NCBI RefSeq assembly: GCF_003932785.1
Contig: NZ_RQYT01000012.1
Span: forward strand, 1-64,000
DNA length: 64,000 bases
DNA from: Arachnia propionica
GTDB taxonomy: Bacteria > Actinomycetota > Actinomycetes > Propionibacteriales > Propionibacteriaceae
Direction of reading: 5' to 3'
The position numbers and the translations under genes were made by a program. Below the pieces are notes generated by a model that saw nothing but the letters and a program-made list of their open reading frames with translations, was not told the origin of the DNA and made no database searches. Positions 27,160 to 37,318 of the stretch are shown here, in pieces. How positions within the stretch are numbered: the stretch's first letter is position 1; each line of letters starts with the position of its first letter.

Positions 27160-28493
27160 GTTCGAGGCAAGGTACCGTGGCCAGCGGTGCCCGCCTGGTT
27201 CAGGACCCAGTGGTCATCGTCGGACTTGGTGTCGAGGCGCCAGCGGGAATCCTCGGACCGGGAGCCTTCTGGGACGCCCTCGAGGAGGGAAGATCCCTGC
27301 TGGAGCCTCTGCCGCGGGATCGGGGCTGGGACCTGGATCGGATCTTTGAGTTGCCACACCGGATGGGATGGGGCCCGGTGCCGGATTCCGGTGGTTTTCT
27401 GCATGACGCGACCCGCTTCGACGCCCCCTTTTTCGGGGTCACGCCACGTGAGGCCGAGGGGATGGATCCGCAACAACGGGTTGCCATGAGGACGGCGTGG
27501 CAGGCCTTGCAACAGGCAGGGATCGATCCCGCCTCACTGATCGGTGAGGGACACCGGGCAGGGGTCTTCATGGGGGTCTCGCCCAATGCCTACGGTCCTG
27601 CGGTGCACATCCCCGATCCGCTGTTGTCCGGGCGGCGATTCACCGGATACCTGAATTCCTCCGTGGCTGGTCGAATCTCGAACCTGCTGGATCTCTCCGG
27701 GCCTGCTGTGAGTCTGGATGCGGCCTGCGCCTCGTCCTTGGCGGCCCTGCAGCAGGCGAGCAACGCGCTGTACCTGGGGCAGTGTGAGTGGGCGCTGGCC
27801 GGTGCCGTGTGCGTCATTGCCACCACAGGCTCATATGTTGAGTTCTCCCGTCACCGGGCCCTTGATCCGTCGGGGTTTTGCCGTCCCTACTCAGCGTCGG
27901 CGGCTGGCACCATCTGGAGTGAGGGTGCTGTGGTCGTGGTGATGGAACGCAACAGTCGGGCGCTGGAACTGGGGCATCGGGTCCTGGCGGAGGTGCGGGC
28001 GGTGGGGGTCAACCACAACGGGTCCGGAGCCCACCTGACTGTTCCCTCCCAGAACGCCCAAGAAAAGCTGTACCGCCAGGTTCTGGAAGATGCGGGTGTT
28101 CTTCCCCAGGAGATCGCCCTGCTCGAAGGACACGGTACGGGAACTGCTGCCGGAGATCCCAGAGAATTGAGGGCCATCGCTGCTGTGTACGGGTATCAGC
28201 GGGATGACGAACTCCTCCTCGGCTCGGTGAAGTCCAATCTGGGACATGCCCAGGCAGCGGCTGGGTTCCTCGGATTGGCGAAGGTGATCCTCGCGGGTTG
28301 GCATGGCTGTATACCGCCAAGCCTGCATTCCGATCCCTGGAACCCGGTGATCGACTGGGGGAGCCATCGAATCCGGGTTCCTGAGGCCGTTGAGTCATGG
28401 AACGGGCCGCGGCTTGCGGCGGTCTCCAGTTTCGGGGTCTCGGGAACCAACGCGCACGCGATCATCGAGGTTCGTCAGGAGCATCATGTCTGA
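27150..28493 (+). CDS. Beta-ketoacyl synthase (MbtC-like)
   Basis: A stand-alone PKS ketosynthase of 447 residues, practically the size of MbtC. The catalytic triad is complete: Cys in LDAACASSLAAL, His in EGHGTGTAAGDP and His in KSNLGHAQAAAG. It should condense an acyl starter with malonyl (or methylmalonyl) on the acyl carrier of the next protein, giving the beta-hydroxy acid of the siderophore after ketoreduction. GTG 27150 overlaps the thioesterase, and the stop overlaps the next gene by eight bases. Confidence 0.93.
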   Translation: MPLSSRQGTVASGARLVQDPVVIVGLGVEAPAGILGPGAFWDALEEGRSLLEPLPRDRGWDLDRIFELPHRMGWGPVPDSGGFLHDATRFDAPFFGVTPREAEGMDPQQRVAMRTAWQALQQAGIDPASLIGEGHRAGVFMGVSPNAYGPAVHIPDPLLSGRRFTGYLNSSVAGRISNLLDLSGPAVSLDAACASSLAALQQASNALYLGQCEWALAGAVCVIATTGSYVEFSRHRALDPSGFCRPYSASAAGTIWSEGAVVVVMERNSRALELGHRVLAEVRAVGVNHNGSGAHLTVPSQNAQEKLYRQVLEDAGVLPQEIALLEGHGTGTAAGDPRELRAIAAVYGYQRDDELLLGSVKSNLGHAQAAAGFLGLAKVILAGWHGCIPPSLHSDPWNPVIDWGSHRIRVPEAVESWNGPRLAAVSSFGVSGTNAHAIIEVRQEHHV

Positions 28494-31455
28494 GAGGGTT
28501 TATTTTCCCGATGGCGCTGTGGCGGTGTTGATCAGTTCACGGACTGCCTCGGGGTTGCGGAGAGAAGCAACCGCGTTGGCGGGTTTTGTTCGTCGGGACC
28601 CTGCCGTCACTCCTGTTCAGCTCAGTGAACTGGTGGCTGCCACCCGCTCTGCCCAACCTTGGCGGGCACTACTGCGGGTGAGAGGACGGGAGGGGCTGCT
28701 CACAGGGCTGGAGTGGGTGGCCAGCGGTGGGGGGAGACAGGTCCTTCCCGAGGTTTCGGTCCATGTCGGTCACGCCGAGAGCCGAAGCCCAGCGATGATC
28801 TTCCCCGGACAGGGAGGTCAACATCCCGGAATGGGCCGTGAACTGTACAAGTTCAGCGCGGCGTACCGGAATACCGTGGACCGGATTGATGCCCAGTGTC
28901 TCGACGAGAGAATGTCGATTCGGTCCTATCTGCTGGATGCGGTTCCCTCCGATCTCGTCCAGCCCGCGCTTTTCAGCCACATGCTGGGTCTCCACGCCTT
29001 GTGGCGGGAGTGGGGGGTGACCCCCGCCATGGTGGTGGGACACAGCCAAGGCGAGGTGGCGGCTGCCTGCGCAGCAGGACTCGTCACCGAAGAGGAGGCC
29101 GCTCAGGTCATCGTCGGGCGGGCAGGAGTGAGCAGGGAGTATGCGTTGAAGGGACGCTACGAGATGCTGCTGATTGGTGCTCGGCGGGATCGAATCGAAA
29201 GGCTCCTACCCACCCTCCCCGGCTGGGCCGAGGTGTGCGCAGTGAACTCGCCCTCACAGCATGTGGTGACGGGAGAGCTGGGTGCGGTGAGGGCTCTGGA
29301 GAAGATGCTCGCCGAGGAAGAGTTTTTTCTGCGACGGATCGAGGTGGATTTCCCCAGCCACACCCACCTGATGGACCCGAGCCGCCAGTTCCTCGAAGCC
29401 AGTTTCGGTCATCGCCCCTTCAGGGAGCCCCAGATCCCGTTCATCAGCTCCACCCTGGGAGGGCCCATCCCAGAGGGGTGGCTCCAAGGGGCCTACTGGT
29501 TCGCCAACCTGAGACATCGGGTTAGGTTCGATCTTGCGATTGAAAACGCGCTGGAGCAAGGGGCCTCCTCCTTCATCGAATTGTCCGCTCACCCCGCTCT
29601 GCTCGTCAGCGTTGCCGAGACGGCGGCTACAGCGAACCGCCCTGACATCCTCACCACCAGCAGCGGGCATCGTGACGAACCGGTCGCGGTCGGGTTCGCG
29701 GATCGTCTCGCCGAGGTACTCGTGAGTCACAGGGAGATCGCCATCTGGCGTCCGGATCGGACTCCTTCCGTGCCGTTGCACTTTCCGCCCACCTCTTGGG
29801 AACCCGAGGTGTTGTGGGCGCCGGCTGACTCCTCCTGCGGCACTCCGGGAAGGATCGGCGCTGTTCCGCAGTGCCTGGGCGAGAGCTGGCAGCCCTTGGG
29901 AGGCCACCTTCTTCCCGCCCCCAGAAGGGTTCTCCTGCACTGCGGCTCTGAGGAGTGGGTCCGGTCACTCAGGGAGGCGGCGGAGCGTCTGGGGGCGGAG
30001 GTGGTGGCGGAGGAGCCCGATGTCCTCGTGGTCATGGTGGAACCCGGCGGGGGACAGGGACACCGCCTCAGTTCCACGCTGGCCGACCTCCATCGTCAGT
30101 TGGAGACGTTGCGTGGATCATCCGCCTCGGATCTCCTCATCGTCACAAGGGGGGCGGAGGATCGACGTCACCTCGGGGGTGAGGCTCCAGATCCCATCGC
30201 AGCGGCAACAGCAGCGATGGCACGTTGCATGGCCGCCGACTTCCACCCCAGGCAGTTGCGGCACCTGGATGTCGGGGCCACTGATGACCTCGCATCCGCA
30301 TCCCGCCACATCATGACGGCAGCCCACATCGGAAGTGAGTGGAGCCTTGCCGTGCTCGAGGGCGAACTCCACAGTAGGCGTCTCGTCATCGATCAGGCTC
30401 TATCCGACCGTCAGGAGTATGCAGAGGCGGTGATCCTGGGAGGAACCGGTGTGGTGGGGCTTGAGATCTGCCGACGATTGGCCGAGCAGGGGTGTCGGAG
30501 GCTGGTGGTCGTGTCGCGACGCACTCCCCAAGGTCTGTCCGCAGCGGCACTGCAGGCCATCTCCAACGCCAACGGCACTGAGGTGGTGCATCAAAGGTGC
30601 GACGTCACGGATCCTGCGGCGATCCAGAATCTTGCATCCTCGCTGCCAGAATGTTCTGGTGCCCGCCTCGTCGTCCACTGCGTCGTGAACTATGAGGCGG
30701 TTGCCGACTCCGACTGGGAGGCGGCTCTGAAGGCGAAGTCGGGGGCCGTGCCAGCAATTCGGGAGCACCTCCTGCGCCCGGAGGACCGTCTGATGGTGTT
30801 CTCCTCCCTGTCCGCAGGGATCGGGGCCCGCAATCATGCGGTCTATGCCGCGACCAATCGGGTTCTCGAGGTCCTCTCCCTTGCGGACAATGACCGGACC
30901 ACGGTGATTCGTTGGGGGCTGTGGCCACACCATGGACACACAGGGGCTGTGGTCAGGAGCTTGGAAGACATCGAGAAATCTGGTTTGAGGCCCATGGACC
31001 CGTCCACGGCGGTGGCGATTGCCCTGGCCTCCCCTCCGGGTCTCGTGAGCATCGCCGCCGCCCACTGGGAGCAGTTGGCAGGAGTGTTCTCCTTGATCGG
31101 TGCAAACATGCTGTTCGAACATCTGGTGACCCCGCCGTCGAACAGGCTCGCAGCCGAAGAGGTCCGGGCAGAACCGGTTCAGCATCGCCAGGAGCAGCAG
31201 GGGAAACCCGTGTCCGATTCGGGTGCTGAAGAGGTCGCAACGACCATTGAGGCAGTGGTGCGCGAAACACTCGGTTATTCGGCTGATGCCGAACTCGAGC
31301 GTTCCACTTCCTTGGTCTCATTGGGGATTGACTCGACACAGGCGCTCTCACTGCAGCGTGCGCTTGCGGCTGTCACGGGAAATGCTGTGACCGCAGCGGA
31401 CATTCTCAGGGGAGCGAGCCTGCACGATCTGATCACCGTAGCTGTGAAGGAGTGA
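28486..31455 (+). CDS. PKS protein, AT-KR-ACP (MbtD-like)
   Basis: A 989-residue protein with the content and size of MbtD. The acyltransferase (about 95-390) has PGQGGQHPGMG and the active-site GHSQGEVAAAC. A ketoreductase follows (about 640-850), with NADPH loop VILGGTGVVGLE and a catalytic segment FSSLSAGIGARNHAVYAATN containing Ser, Tyr and Asn. The carrier is at about 925-985 (LGIDSTQALS). With the preceding ketosynthase it forms one split PKS module that makes a beta-hydroxyacyl unit. The AT lacks a clear YASH or HAFH motif, so malonyl versus methylmalonyl is undecided. Confidence 0.92.
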   Translation: MSERVYFPDGAVAVLISSRTASGLRREATALAGFVRRDPAVTPVQLSELVAATRSAQPWRALLRVRGREGLLTGLEWVASGGGRQVLPEVSVHVGHAESRSPAMIFPGQGGQHPGMGRELYKFSAAYRNTVDRIDAQCLDERMSIRSYLLDAVPSDLVQPALFSHMLGLHALWREWGVTPAMVVGHSQGEVAAACAAGLVTEEEAAQVIVGRAGVSREYALKGRYEMLLIGARRDRIERLLPTLPGWAEVCAVNSPSQHVVTGELGAVRALEKMLAEEEFFLRRIEVDFPSHTHLMDPSRQFLEASFGHRPFREPQIPFISSTLGGPIPEGWLQGAYWFANLRHRVRFDLAIENALEQGASSFIELSAHPALLVSVAETAATANRPDILTTSSGHRDEPVAVGFADRLAEVLVSHREIAIWRPDRTPSVPLHFPPTSWEPEVLWAPADSSCGTPGRIGAVPQCLGESWQPLGGHLLPAPRRVLLHCGSEEWVRSLREAAERLGAEVVAEEPDVLVVMVEPGGGQGHRLSSTLADLHRQLETLRGSSASDLLIVTRGAEDRRHLGGEAPDPIAAATAAMARCMAADFHPRQLRHLDVGATDDLASASRHIMTAAHIGSEWSLAVLEGELHSRRLVIDQALSDRQEYAEAVILGGTGVVGLEICRRLAEQGCRRLVVVSRRTPQGLSAAALQAISNANGTEVVHQRCDVTDPAAIQNLASSLPECSGARLVVHCVVNYEAVADSDWEAALKAKSGAVPAIREHLLRPEDRLMVFSSLSAGIGARNHAVYAATNRVLEVLSLADNDRTTVIRWGLWPHHGHTGAVVRSLEDIEKSGLRPMDPSTAVAIALASPPGLVSIAAAHWEQLAGVFSLIGANMLFEHLVTPPSNRLAAEEVRAEPVQHRQEQQGKPVSDSGAEEVATTIEAVVRETLGYSADAELERSTSLVSLGIDSTQALSLQRALAAVTGNAVTAADILRGASLHDLITVAVKE

Positions 31456-31457
31456 CC

Positions 31458-33071
31458 ATGAACCATGAACAACATCTGAACGATCCGGGGTTGGTGCCCT
31501 ACCCGTCAGACATGGTGGCGAGGTATCGGGAAGCCGGTCATTGGAGAGGGTTGACCTTGCCACAGGTGCTTGACAGGTCGGCGGAGAGCTTCGGGTCGGC
31601 CCTCTTCGTCTCGGACTCCTCCCGATGCCTCACCTTCGAGGAACTGGCGCGCTCCAGTGTGCGCTGTGCTGCCTGGCTTGCTGAGCGTGGAATCGGACCG
31701 GGGATGAATGTCGTGCTCTACCTTCCCAACAGCGTCACCTGGGTGGAGAGCTATTTTGGTCTGTTGCGAGCCGGAGCCCGTCCAGTGCTGGTTCTCAGTT
31801 CGCACGGCCGTGTCGAATTGACGCATGTGGCACGCAAGGCCGAGGCGTCGGCGATCATCACCACCGGACGGGTTGGTGTCGTCGACTACAGCAGCGTCGC
31901 CAACCAGGTTCAACAGGAACTGCCGAGGCTCCAGGTTCTGGATCTTCCGGTGGCCCATGATCCTCCGTGGAGCAGGTTTCCGGAACCTGATCCTGCTGAG
32001 CTACCGGAGGTCTCCCCCGAGGATGTGGCTGTGCTGCAACTCTCCGGAGGTACCACCGGGAACCCGAAATTGATTCCTCGGCTCCATGAGGAGTACGACT
32101 ACTGTTCCCGTGCGGCTGCCGAGATCAGCGACCTTGGTCCCGGTGATGTCATGGCCGTCGTGCTTCCCGCAGCGCACAACTTTGCGCTGTCCTCGCCCGG
32201 CCTGCACGGGGCTTTGGCGGTGGGGGCCAGGGTCGTGATGGCCCCGGATCCATCGCCGGGGACAGGTTTCGCCCTGCTGGAGCAGCAAGGTGTCACCCAC
32301 ATTGCCTTGGTCCCGCCGTTGCTCTTGAGCTGGTTGAACTCCGTGCAGGCCGAGGAGTCACAGCACACCGCGCTCAGGGTGGTGTGGGTCGGCGGTTCGA
32401 AACTCAGTCGTGTGATTGCCGAACGTGTCGAGGGGACGTTGCGCTGTCGGTTGCAGCAGGTCTTCGGGATGGCAGAGGGCCTGTGCAACTACACCCGGCT
32501 GGATGATGACCATGACACCGTCATGGGGACCCAAGGACGTCCCCTGTCCCCGGATGACGAGGTCCGGGTCGTCGATGAACGGGGCAACCCCGTCCCCGAT
32601 GGTGTGGAGGGGCTGCTCCAGACCCGTGGTCCCTACACGATCCGAGGCTACTACCGGGCACCGGATCACAACGCCCGATGCTTCACCCCGGATGGCTTCT
32701 ATGTCCCGGGTGATCTCGTGGTTCGAGACAGCCGTGGCTACCTGACGGTCACCGGTCGGGTCAATGACATCATCAACCGTGGTGGTGAGAAGGTTGCCCC
32801 GGAAACCGTGGAGAGCGCCCTGTTGGGTCTACCCGAGGTTCATGACGCCTCCGTTGTCGGAGTCCCGGATGAACGCTGGGGTGAACGTATCGTGGCCCAT
32901 GTCATCCTTCGGAGGTCAGCGGAAGGGACGGAACACTCAACTGCCCGGCAGTTGATCGCGAAGGTCAGGCGTAGTGGGATTGCCGGTTTCGCGGTTCCGG
33001 ATGAGCTGTTCGTGGTTGAGGAGTTTCCGCTGACCGCAGTGGGCAAGGTGAACAAGGAGCAGCAACGGTGA
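31458..33071 (+). CDS. Aryl-AMP ligase (salicylate or 2,3-dihydroxybenzoate), MbtA/EntE-like
   Basis: A 537-residue stand-alone adenylating enzyme that should activate an aryl acid and load the N-terminal carrier of the MbtB-like protein. Motifs are LQLSGGTTGNPKLIPR, FGMAEGLCNYTRLDD, GPYTIRGYY, the hinge TGRVNDIINRGGEK and core-lysine motif AVGKVNKEQQ. The pocket loop reads HNFALSSPG; the Ser matches the dihydroxybenzoate enzyme DhbE rather than the Cys reported in salicylate enzymes, while GLCNYT has neither the Val nor the Leu of those classes. ATG 31458 was chosen for its AAGGAG at five bases; GTG 31452 is the alternative. No aryl acid synthesis gene is in the window. Confidence 0.92.
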   Translation: MNHEQHLNDPGLVPYPSDMVARYREAGHWRGLTLPQVLDRSAESFGSALFVSDSSRCLTFEELARSSVRCAAWLAERGIGPGMNVVLYLPNSVTWVESYFGLLRAGARPVLVLSSHGRVELTHVARKAEASAIITTGRVGVVDYSSVANQVQQELPRLQVLDLPVAHDPPWSRFPEPDPAELPEVSPEDVAVLQLSGGTTGNPKLIPRLHEEYDYCSRAAAEISDLGPGDVMAVVLPAAHNFALSSPGLHGALAVGARVVMAPDPSPGTGFALLEQQGVTHIALVPPLLLSWLNSVQAEESQHTALRVVWVGGSKLSRVIAERVEGTLRCRLQQVFGMAEGLCNYTRLDDDHDTVMGTQGRPLSPDDEVRVVDERGNPVPDGVEGLLQTRGPYTIRGYYRAPDHNARCFTPDGFYVPGDLVVRDSRGYLTVTGRVNDIINRGGEKVAPETVESALLGLPEVHDASVVGVPDERWGERIVAHVILRRSAEGTEHSTARQLIAKVRRSGIAGFAVPDELFVVEEFPLTAVGKVNKEQQR

Positions 33072-33116
33072 GGCATGCTGTGAGGACGCAGAACCGGATA
33101 CAGGAAGAGGCGAACC

Positions 33117-35615
33117 GTGGGTAAGGGGCTCCAGGGAGCGGTGCTGAGAACACTCGGGGCCAAGGAGCACGTGCTCACGGTGACCGGGCGGGAGCAGCGG
33201 GCGGAGCACTTCATCCGGGTGTTCCTGCATTCTGACTCCCTGCTCAACCCCGACGGGGAGGCCCCCGGAAACTGGGTGCGTGCGTGGTTCCCGGATCCTG
33301 ACGGCGGGGGCAAGCAGTTCCAGCGGGGCTACACCCTGGCCTGGACCTCCCCTGCGACCGGGGAGTTCGCCATCGACTTCGTCGTCCACCACCCCATGGG
33401 GCCCGCCTCCTATTGGGCCACCACCTGTGAACCAGGGGACCAGATCGTCGCGATGAGGTTCGGGGAGGAACCGTTTGCCCTGCTCGACCCGGCACCCAAG
33501 GGGTATCTGTTTCTCGGGGATCTGGCCTCGTATCCGGCGATCCATGCCCTGGCCACATCCATTCCCCCCGAACACCCCGTCGTGGTCTATCTCGAGCAAC
33601 ACGATGAGCGGGATGTCGGGCTGCCGCTCCCGGAAGGGCCCAACATCACGGCTCAATGGGTGGAGGAACTCCCTGATGGGCAGGGGTTGGCTCAGGCCAT
33701 CGCCGGGCAGGACTGGACCGGCTGGTATGCCTGGGTGACAGCCGAATCGCTGGCCACCCGGCGGGCCCGCATCCCCTTGGAGCGGGAACATGAACTCAAC
33801 AAGGCCACCCTTCATGCCCAGGCCTACTGGGTCAAGGGGCGGGCCATGGGCAAGTCGCGTGTCCTGCAGGAGGCTGCGGAGGAGCAGGAGGCGAAACCAG
33901 TGTCCCCGCAGCCGGTGGCGTCGGAGAAGATACTCGCCCCCACCCGTGTCGCCCTCACCATCGGCGGGGTGATCCAGGGTCTGTTGTCCCTGCTCCAACT
34001 GGTTCCTTTCATCCTTTTCGCCGAGGTGGCGCGCGCCTTCCTCCGTGGTGCGGACGTGGACGAGTTCCTGACCCTCGGGCTGATCGCCGTGATTGTCATG
34101 GGCGTCGCCGCTCTGGGAACCACCGGACTGCTCTTCGGGATGCATCTCTACGATGCCCGTTTCGCTGCTGCTCTGCGCGGACGGCTCATGGACAAGCTGT
34201 CGTCGTTGCCGTTGGGGTGGTTCGCACGTCGACGAACTGTGGATGTGAAGTCGCTCGTCAGTGATGACGTCACGGCCCTGCACTACGTGGTCACCCATGC
34301 GGTTCTCGATCTGGTGGCTGCCGTCGTCGCGCCCGTGGCCACGCTGATCTATCTCTTCTACGTTCAGTGGCGTCTCGCACTGGTGCTGCTGGTTCCCTTG
34401 GGCGTGTTCCTCTTCGTCATGGTCCGCATCTCGCGGCGGGATGCGGAGAAGACCGCGATCGTGCAGCAGAACTCTGCGGTTGCCTCGGGACAGGCACAGA
34501 CCTTTCTCAACACCCTCGATCAGGCCCGGGTCTATGGATCGAAGGCGGTGGTGGACCTACCGGGAACATTGCGACGTTCGGGTGACTTCGTTGCCCAGTG
34601 GCAGGCGGAGACCGGCCTCATGAAGATCCAAGCCGTGATGATCAACCGCCCCATGACGACACTGGGACTGCTCGTTCTGGCGGGGTGGGCCTTCACGACC
34701 GCGGGCTGGATGCCACCGAGCGACCTGGTCATCTTCCTTGTCATCGGTACCTCGTGCGGCTCCCAACTCCTCGGAATCACCTCGAGCATCAATGTCCTGG
34801 TCCAGTCCTTCGCCTCGAGGGACGCCTTGGAGTGGCTTCTCAGCACTCCTGAGCTCGAGCATGCGACGGGGCGTCGTGCGCCCTCGGGACATGTCCACTT
34901 CTCCGGGGTGGGGTTCGGGTACGGAGCCGAACCCAAGGTGCTCTCCTCCTTTGACCTCGAACTGGAACGGGGAACGGTGACGGCCCTGGTGGGCCCCTCC
35001 GGGGCCGGAAAGTCAACAGTGGCTGCCCTGTTGGCCCGGCTGTGGGATCCACAGGAAGGCGGAATCAGCATCGATGGGGTCGACCTGCGGGAGATGACCT
35101 CGGACCAGCTGTACGGAAAAGTGGCAATCCTGTTGCAGGACGTGCAGCTACTGCGTGCGAGCGTGCGGGACAACATCGCGCTGACCCGTCCCGAGGCCAC
35201 GGATGACGAGATCCGGGCGGCGGCCGCAGCGGCCCAGATCCATGAGCGCATCATGCGGCTGCCGCAGGGCTACGACACCGTCGTCGACAACGGTCGGCTC
35301 TCGGGTGGGGAGAGGCAACGGATCGGGATCGCCCGCGCCCTGCTGGCAGACACTCCGGTGGTGATCCTCGACGAGGCCACGGCTGCTGCCGACCCCGATT
35401 CGGAATGGGCCATTCGGCAGGGCCTGGACGCGTTGTTGAAGGGCCGTACCGTGCTGATGATCGCTCATCGGCTCCACACCGTGCAGCAAGCGGACCGGAT
35501 CGTGGTGCTCCAACAGGGGAAGGTCGCCGAGTCGGGAACCCATGCGGAGTTGCTGCAGCGTGACGGCGTGTATGTGAAGTTGTGGCAGGCAAGTGTGGGA
35601 AAGGGGGAACGGTGA
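33117..35615 (+). CDS. Siderophore reductase-ABC transporter fusion (IrtA-like)
   Basis: An 832-residue fusion. Residues 1 to ~250 are a siderophore-interacting FAD/NAD(P)H reductase domain (QFQRGYTLAW for FAD, GYLFLGDLASYPAI for the nucleotide fold). Next come about six membrane helices (about 285-560) and a nucleotide-binding domain with GPSGAGKSTVAAL (about 626), LSGGERQRIGIARAL and VILDEATAA. This order and size are those of mycobacterial IrtA, which with IrtB imports ferric mycobactins and reduces the iron inside the cell. Start GTG 33117 follows GGAAGAGG. It is 45 bases after the ligase, the widest gap in the unit. Confidence 0.94.
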   Translation: MGKGLQGAVLRTLGAKEHVLTVTGREQRAEHFIRVFLHSDSLLNPDGEAPGNWVRAWFPDPDGGGKQFQRGYTLAWTSPATGEFAIDFVVHHPMGPASYWATTCEPGDQIVAMRFGEEPFALLDPAPKGYLFLGDLASYPAIHALATSIPPEHPVVVYLEQHDERDVGLPLPEGPNITAQWVEELPDGQGLAQAIAGQDWTGWYAWVTAESLATRRARIPLEREHELNKATLHAQAYWVKGRAMGKSRVLQEAAEEQEAKPVSPQPVASEKILAPTRVALTIGGVIQGLLSLLQLVPFILFAEVARAFLRGADVDEFLTLGLIAVIVMGVAALGTTGLLFGMHLYDARFAAALRGRLMDKLSSLPLGWFARRRTVDVKSLVSDDVTALHYVVTHAVLDLVAAVVAPVATLIYLFYVQWRLALVLLVPLGVFLFVMVRISRRDAEKTAIVQQNSAVASGQAQTFLNTLDQARVYGSKAVVDLPGTLRRSGDFVAQWQAETGLMKIQAVMINRPMTTLGLLVLAGWAFTTAGWMPPSDLVIFLVIGTSCGSQLLGITSSINVLVQSFASRDALEWLLSTPELEHATGRRAPSGHVHFSGVGFGYGAEPKVLSSFDLELERGTVTALVGPSGAGKSTVAALLARLWDPQEGGISIDGVDLREMTSDQLYGKVAILLQDVQLLRASVRDNIALTRPEATDDEIRAAAAAAQIHERIMRLPQGYDTVVDNGRLSGGERQRIGIARALLADTPVVILDEATAAADPDSEWAIRQGLDALLKGRTVLMIAHRLHTVQQADRIVVLQQGKVAESGTHAELLQRDGVYVKLWQASVGKGER

Positions 35616-37318
35616 TGTTGGTTCATCTGCGTGCTGTCACGAGTGCTCGAGACTTCTGGGGCTATCTCGTGCTGGCAGTGTCGTCGGCCGGGCTTCAGGT
35701 AGCAGCCGTCCTGGTGCTCTTTCCCTTGGGGCGAGCACTGTTCGGGGGTACGCCGGCAACCGCTGGTGTCTGGGTGGCTCTGTTGCTGGGGCTCATCGTG
35801 GCGGCGTGGGCAGTGGACGTCCTCAGCGCCAGGCGGGGCCTGCGTCTCGGTATCGAGGTGATGCGCGTCATCCAGCAACGGGTCCCGGAAGCGGTCATGA
35901 ACACTCCAGGCCCCGGGGCACAGCGCGCCGCCGCACTTCGGAGTCTGCTGTCCACCGGGGCCACCGAGGCCACCTCAGGAGTGATCCTTCTGGTGACCCC
36001 TGTCGTGACTGCCATCGCCTTCACCGTGCTGTTGGGTGTCGGCTTGATGACGGTCTCCGTTCCGGTGGCGGTGGTGACCTTGATCGGTGGTGCCCTGGCC
36101 CTGCTGGCCCTGTGTGCCAGCACTCGAATTGAGGCCCGCGCTCAGAAGGCTTACACGGAAGCCACGGCGGAGCTTGATGATCGTCTCTTCGAGTTCGCCT
36201 GGGCGCAGCCCTCCCTGCGGACCTCACGTCGTCTCTCCGCGGGACGTGGCTTCGTGGAACAGGCGATCAGGAGCACCCGCAGCCGGGTCCTGCGGCTGCT
36301 TCTCTGGCAGATCCCCGGCGAGTTCCTCTTCAGCCTGGTGCTCCAGTTGGTGCTGCTCGGTTTCGGTGCCACGGCCTGGCTGGCCTTTTCCCGAGGGGCC
36401 GTCGACGCTGTCAGCGCTGCGATGCTGGTCATCGTCCTGTTGCGGGTGTTGGAACAGGTCGGTGTTGTGGCAGGCGCCGTCGCAGGGGTGGGTGCCATGA
36501 GCAGGAGTCTCGCAGAGGTGCGAGAGATCCTGAGGGCTCCTCAGCCACTGGAAGCGGAGTTGCTGAATCAGCCCCCGCACATTCGGCTCCGTGGCCTTCA
36601 GGCGACCTACCCCGATGGCGGCTTGGGTCTTGTTGATGTGGATCTCGATCTCGAGCCGGGAACCGTGACCGTGGTGGTTGGGGCTTCGGGTTCGGGCAAG
36701 TCCACGTTGATTCGGGTGCTGGCCGGGCTGCAGGAGGTCGACGCAGGAGCCATCTCCGTTGCAGGGATCGAGGGAACGAGTCAGGAAACCGTGCATCTGC
36801 TACGTCGCAATGCCGCTGTCGTTTTCCAGGACACCGTCCTCGCCGATGCCTCACTGCGTGAGAACCTGCTTCTCGTCAACCCCGAGTTGAACCAGCCTGA
36901 GATCGAGAAGATCGCGGAGGCCGCGATGTTGACCCCGATTCTTCTCGGTTCCGCCAAGGGTTGGGAGACACCAGTGGGTGAACGTGGATCCGAACTCTCA
37001 GGTGGGGAGAGGCAACGGGTGGGCATCGCCAGGGCGTTGGCGAAACGGGCGCGACTGCTCCTGATCGATGAGGCGACGTCGGCGTTGGATCCCCAGAACG
37101 AACGCGCCATCGTGGAGAGCATCAGGAAGGTACGTCACGAGTACACCACCCTCGTGGTGACGCACCGTCCCATGATGGTCGAACTTGCGGATGTCGTTGT
37201 GGTGATGCAGGAGGGACGCGTTGTGGAGCAAGGGCCTCCTGCCGTGTTGGGAATGGCGGGAGGAGAGTACGCCCGAATGAGGGACGAGTGGAGGGCGGCT
37301 GCTCAGTGGCAGGTGTGA
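35615..37318 (+). CDS. ABC transporter half (IrtB-like)
   Basis: The partner half-transporter of the reductase fusion: about six membrane helices in the first ~300 residues, then a nucleotide-binding domain with VGASGSGKSTLIRVL, LSGGERQRVGIARAL and LLIDEATSALD. The ATG at 35615 overlaps the previous stop (TGATG) and follows AAAGGGGGA, giving a 567-residue protein near the size of IrtB. Exporter-type folding with importer function is the known peculiarity of IrtAB. Direct coupling to the IrtA-like gene supports a heterodimer in the cytoplasmic membrane. Confidence 0.93.
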   Translation: MLVHLRAVTSARDFWGYLVLAVSSAGLQVAAVLVLFPLGRALFGGTPATAGVWVALLLGLIVAAWAVDVLSARRGLRLGIEVMRVIQQRVPEAVMNTPGPGAQRAAALRSLLSTGATEATSGVILLVTPVVTAIAFTVLLGVGLMTVSVPVAVVTLIGGALALLALCASTRIEARAQKAYTEATAELDDRLFEFAWAQPSLRTSRRLSAGRGFVEQAIRSTRSRVLRLLLWQIPGEFLFSLVLQLVLLGFGATAWLAFSRGAVDAVSAAMLVIVLLRVLEQVGVVAGAVAGVGAMSRSLAEVREILRAPQPLEAELLNQPPHIRLRGLQATYPDGGLGLVDVDLDLEPGTVTVVVGASGSGKSTLIRVLAGLQEVDAGAISVAGIEGTSQETVHLLRRNAAVVFQDTVLADASLRENLLLVNPELNQPEIEKIAEAAMLTPILLGSAKGWETPVGERGSELSGGERQRVGIARALAKRARLLLIDEATSALDPQNERAIVESIRKVRHEYTTLVVTHRPMMVELADVVVVMQEGRVVEQGPPAVLGMAGGEYARMRDEWRAAAQWQV

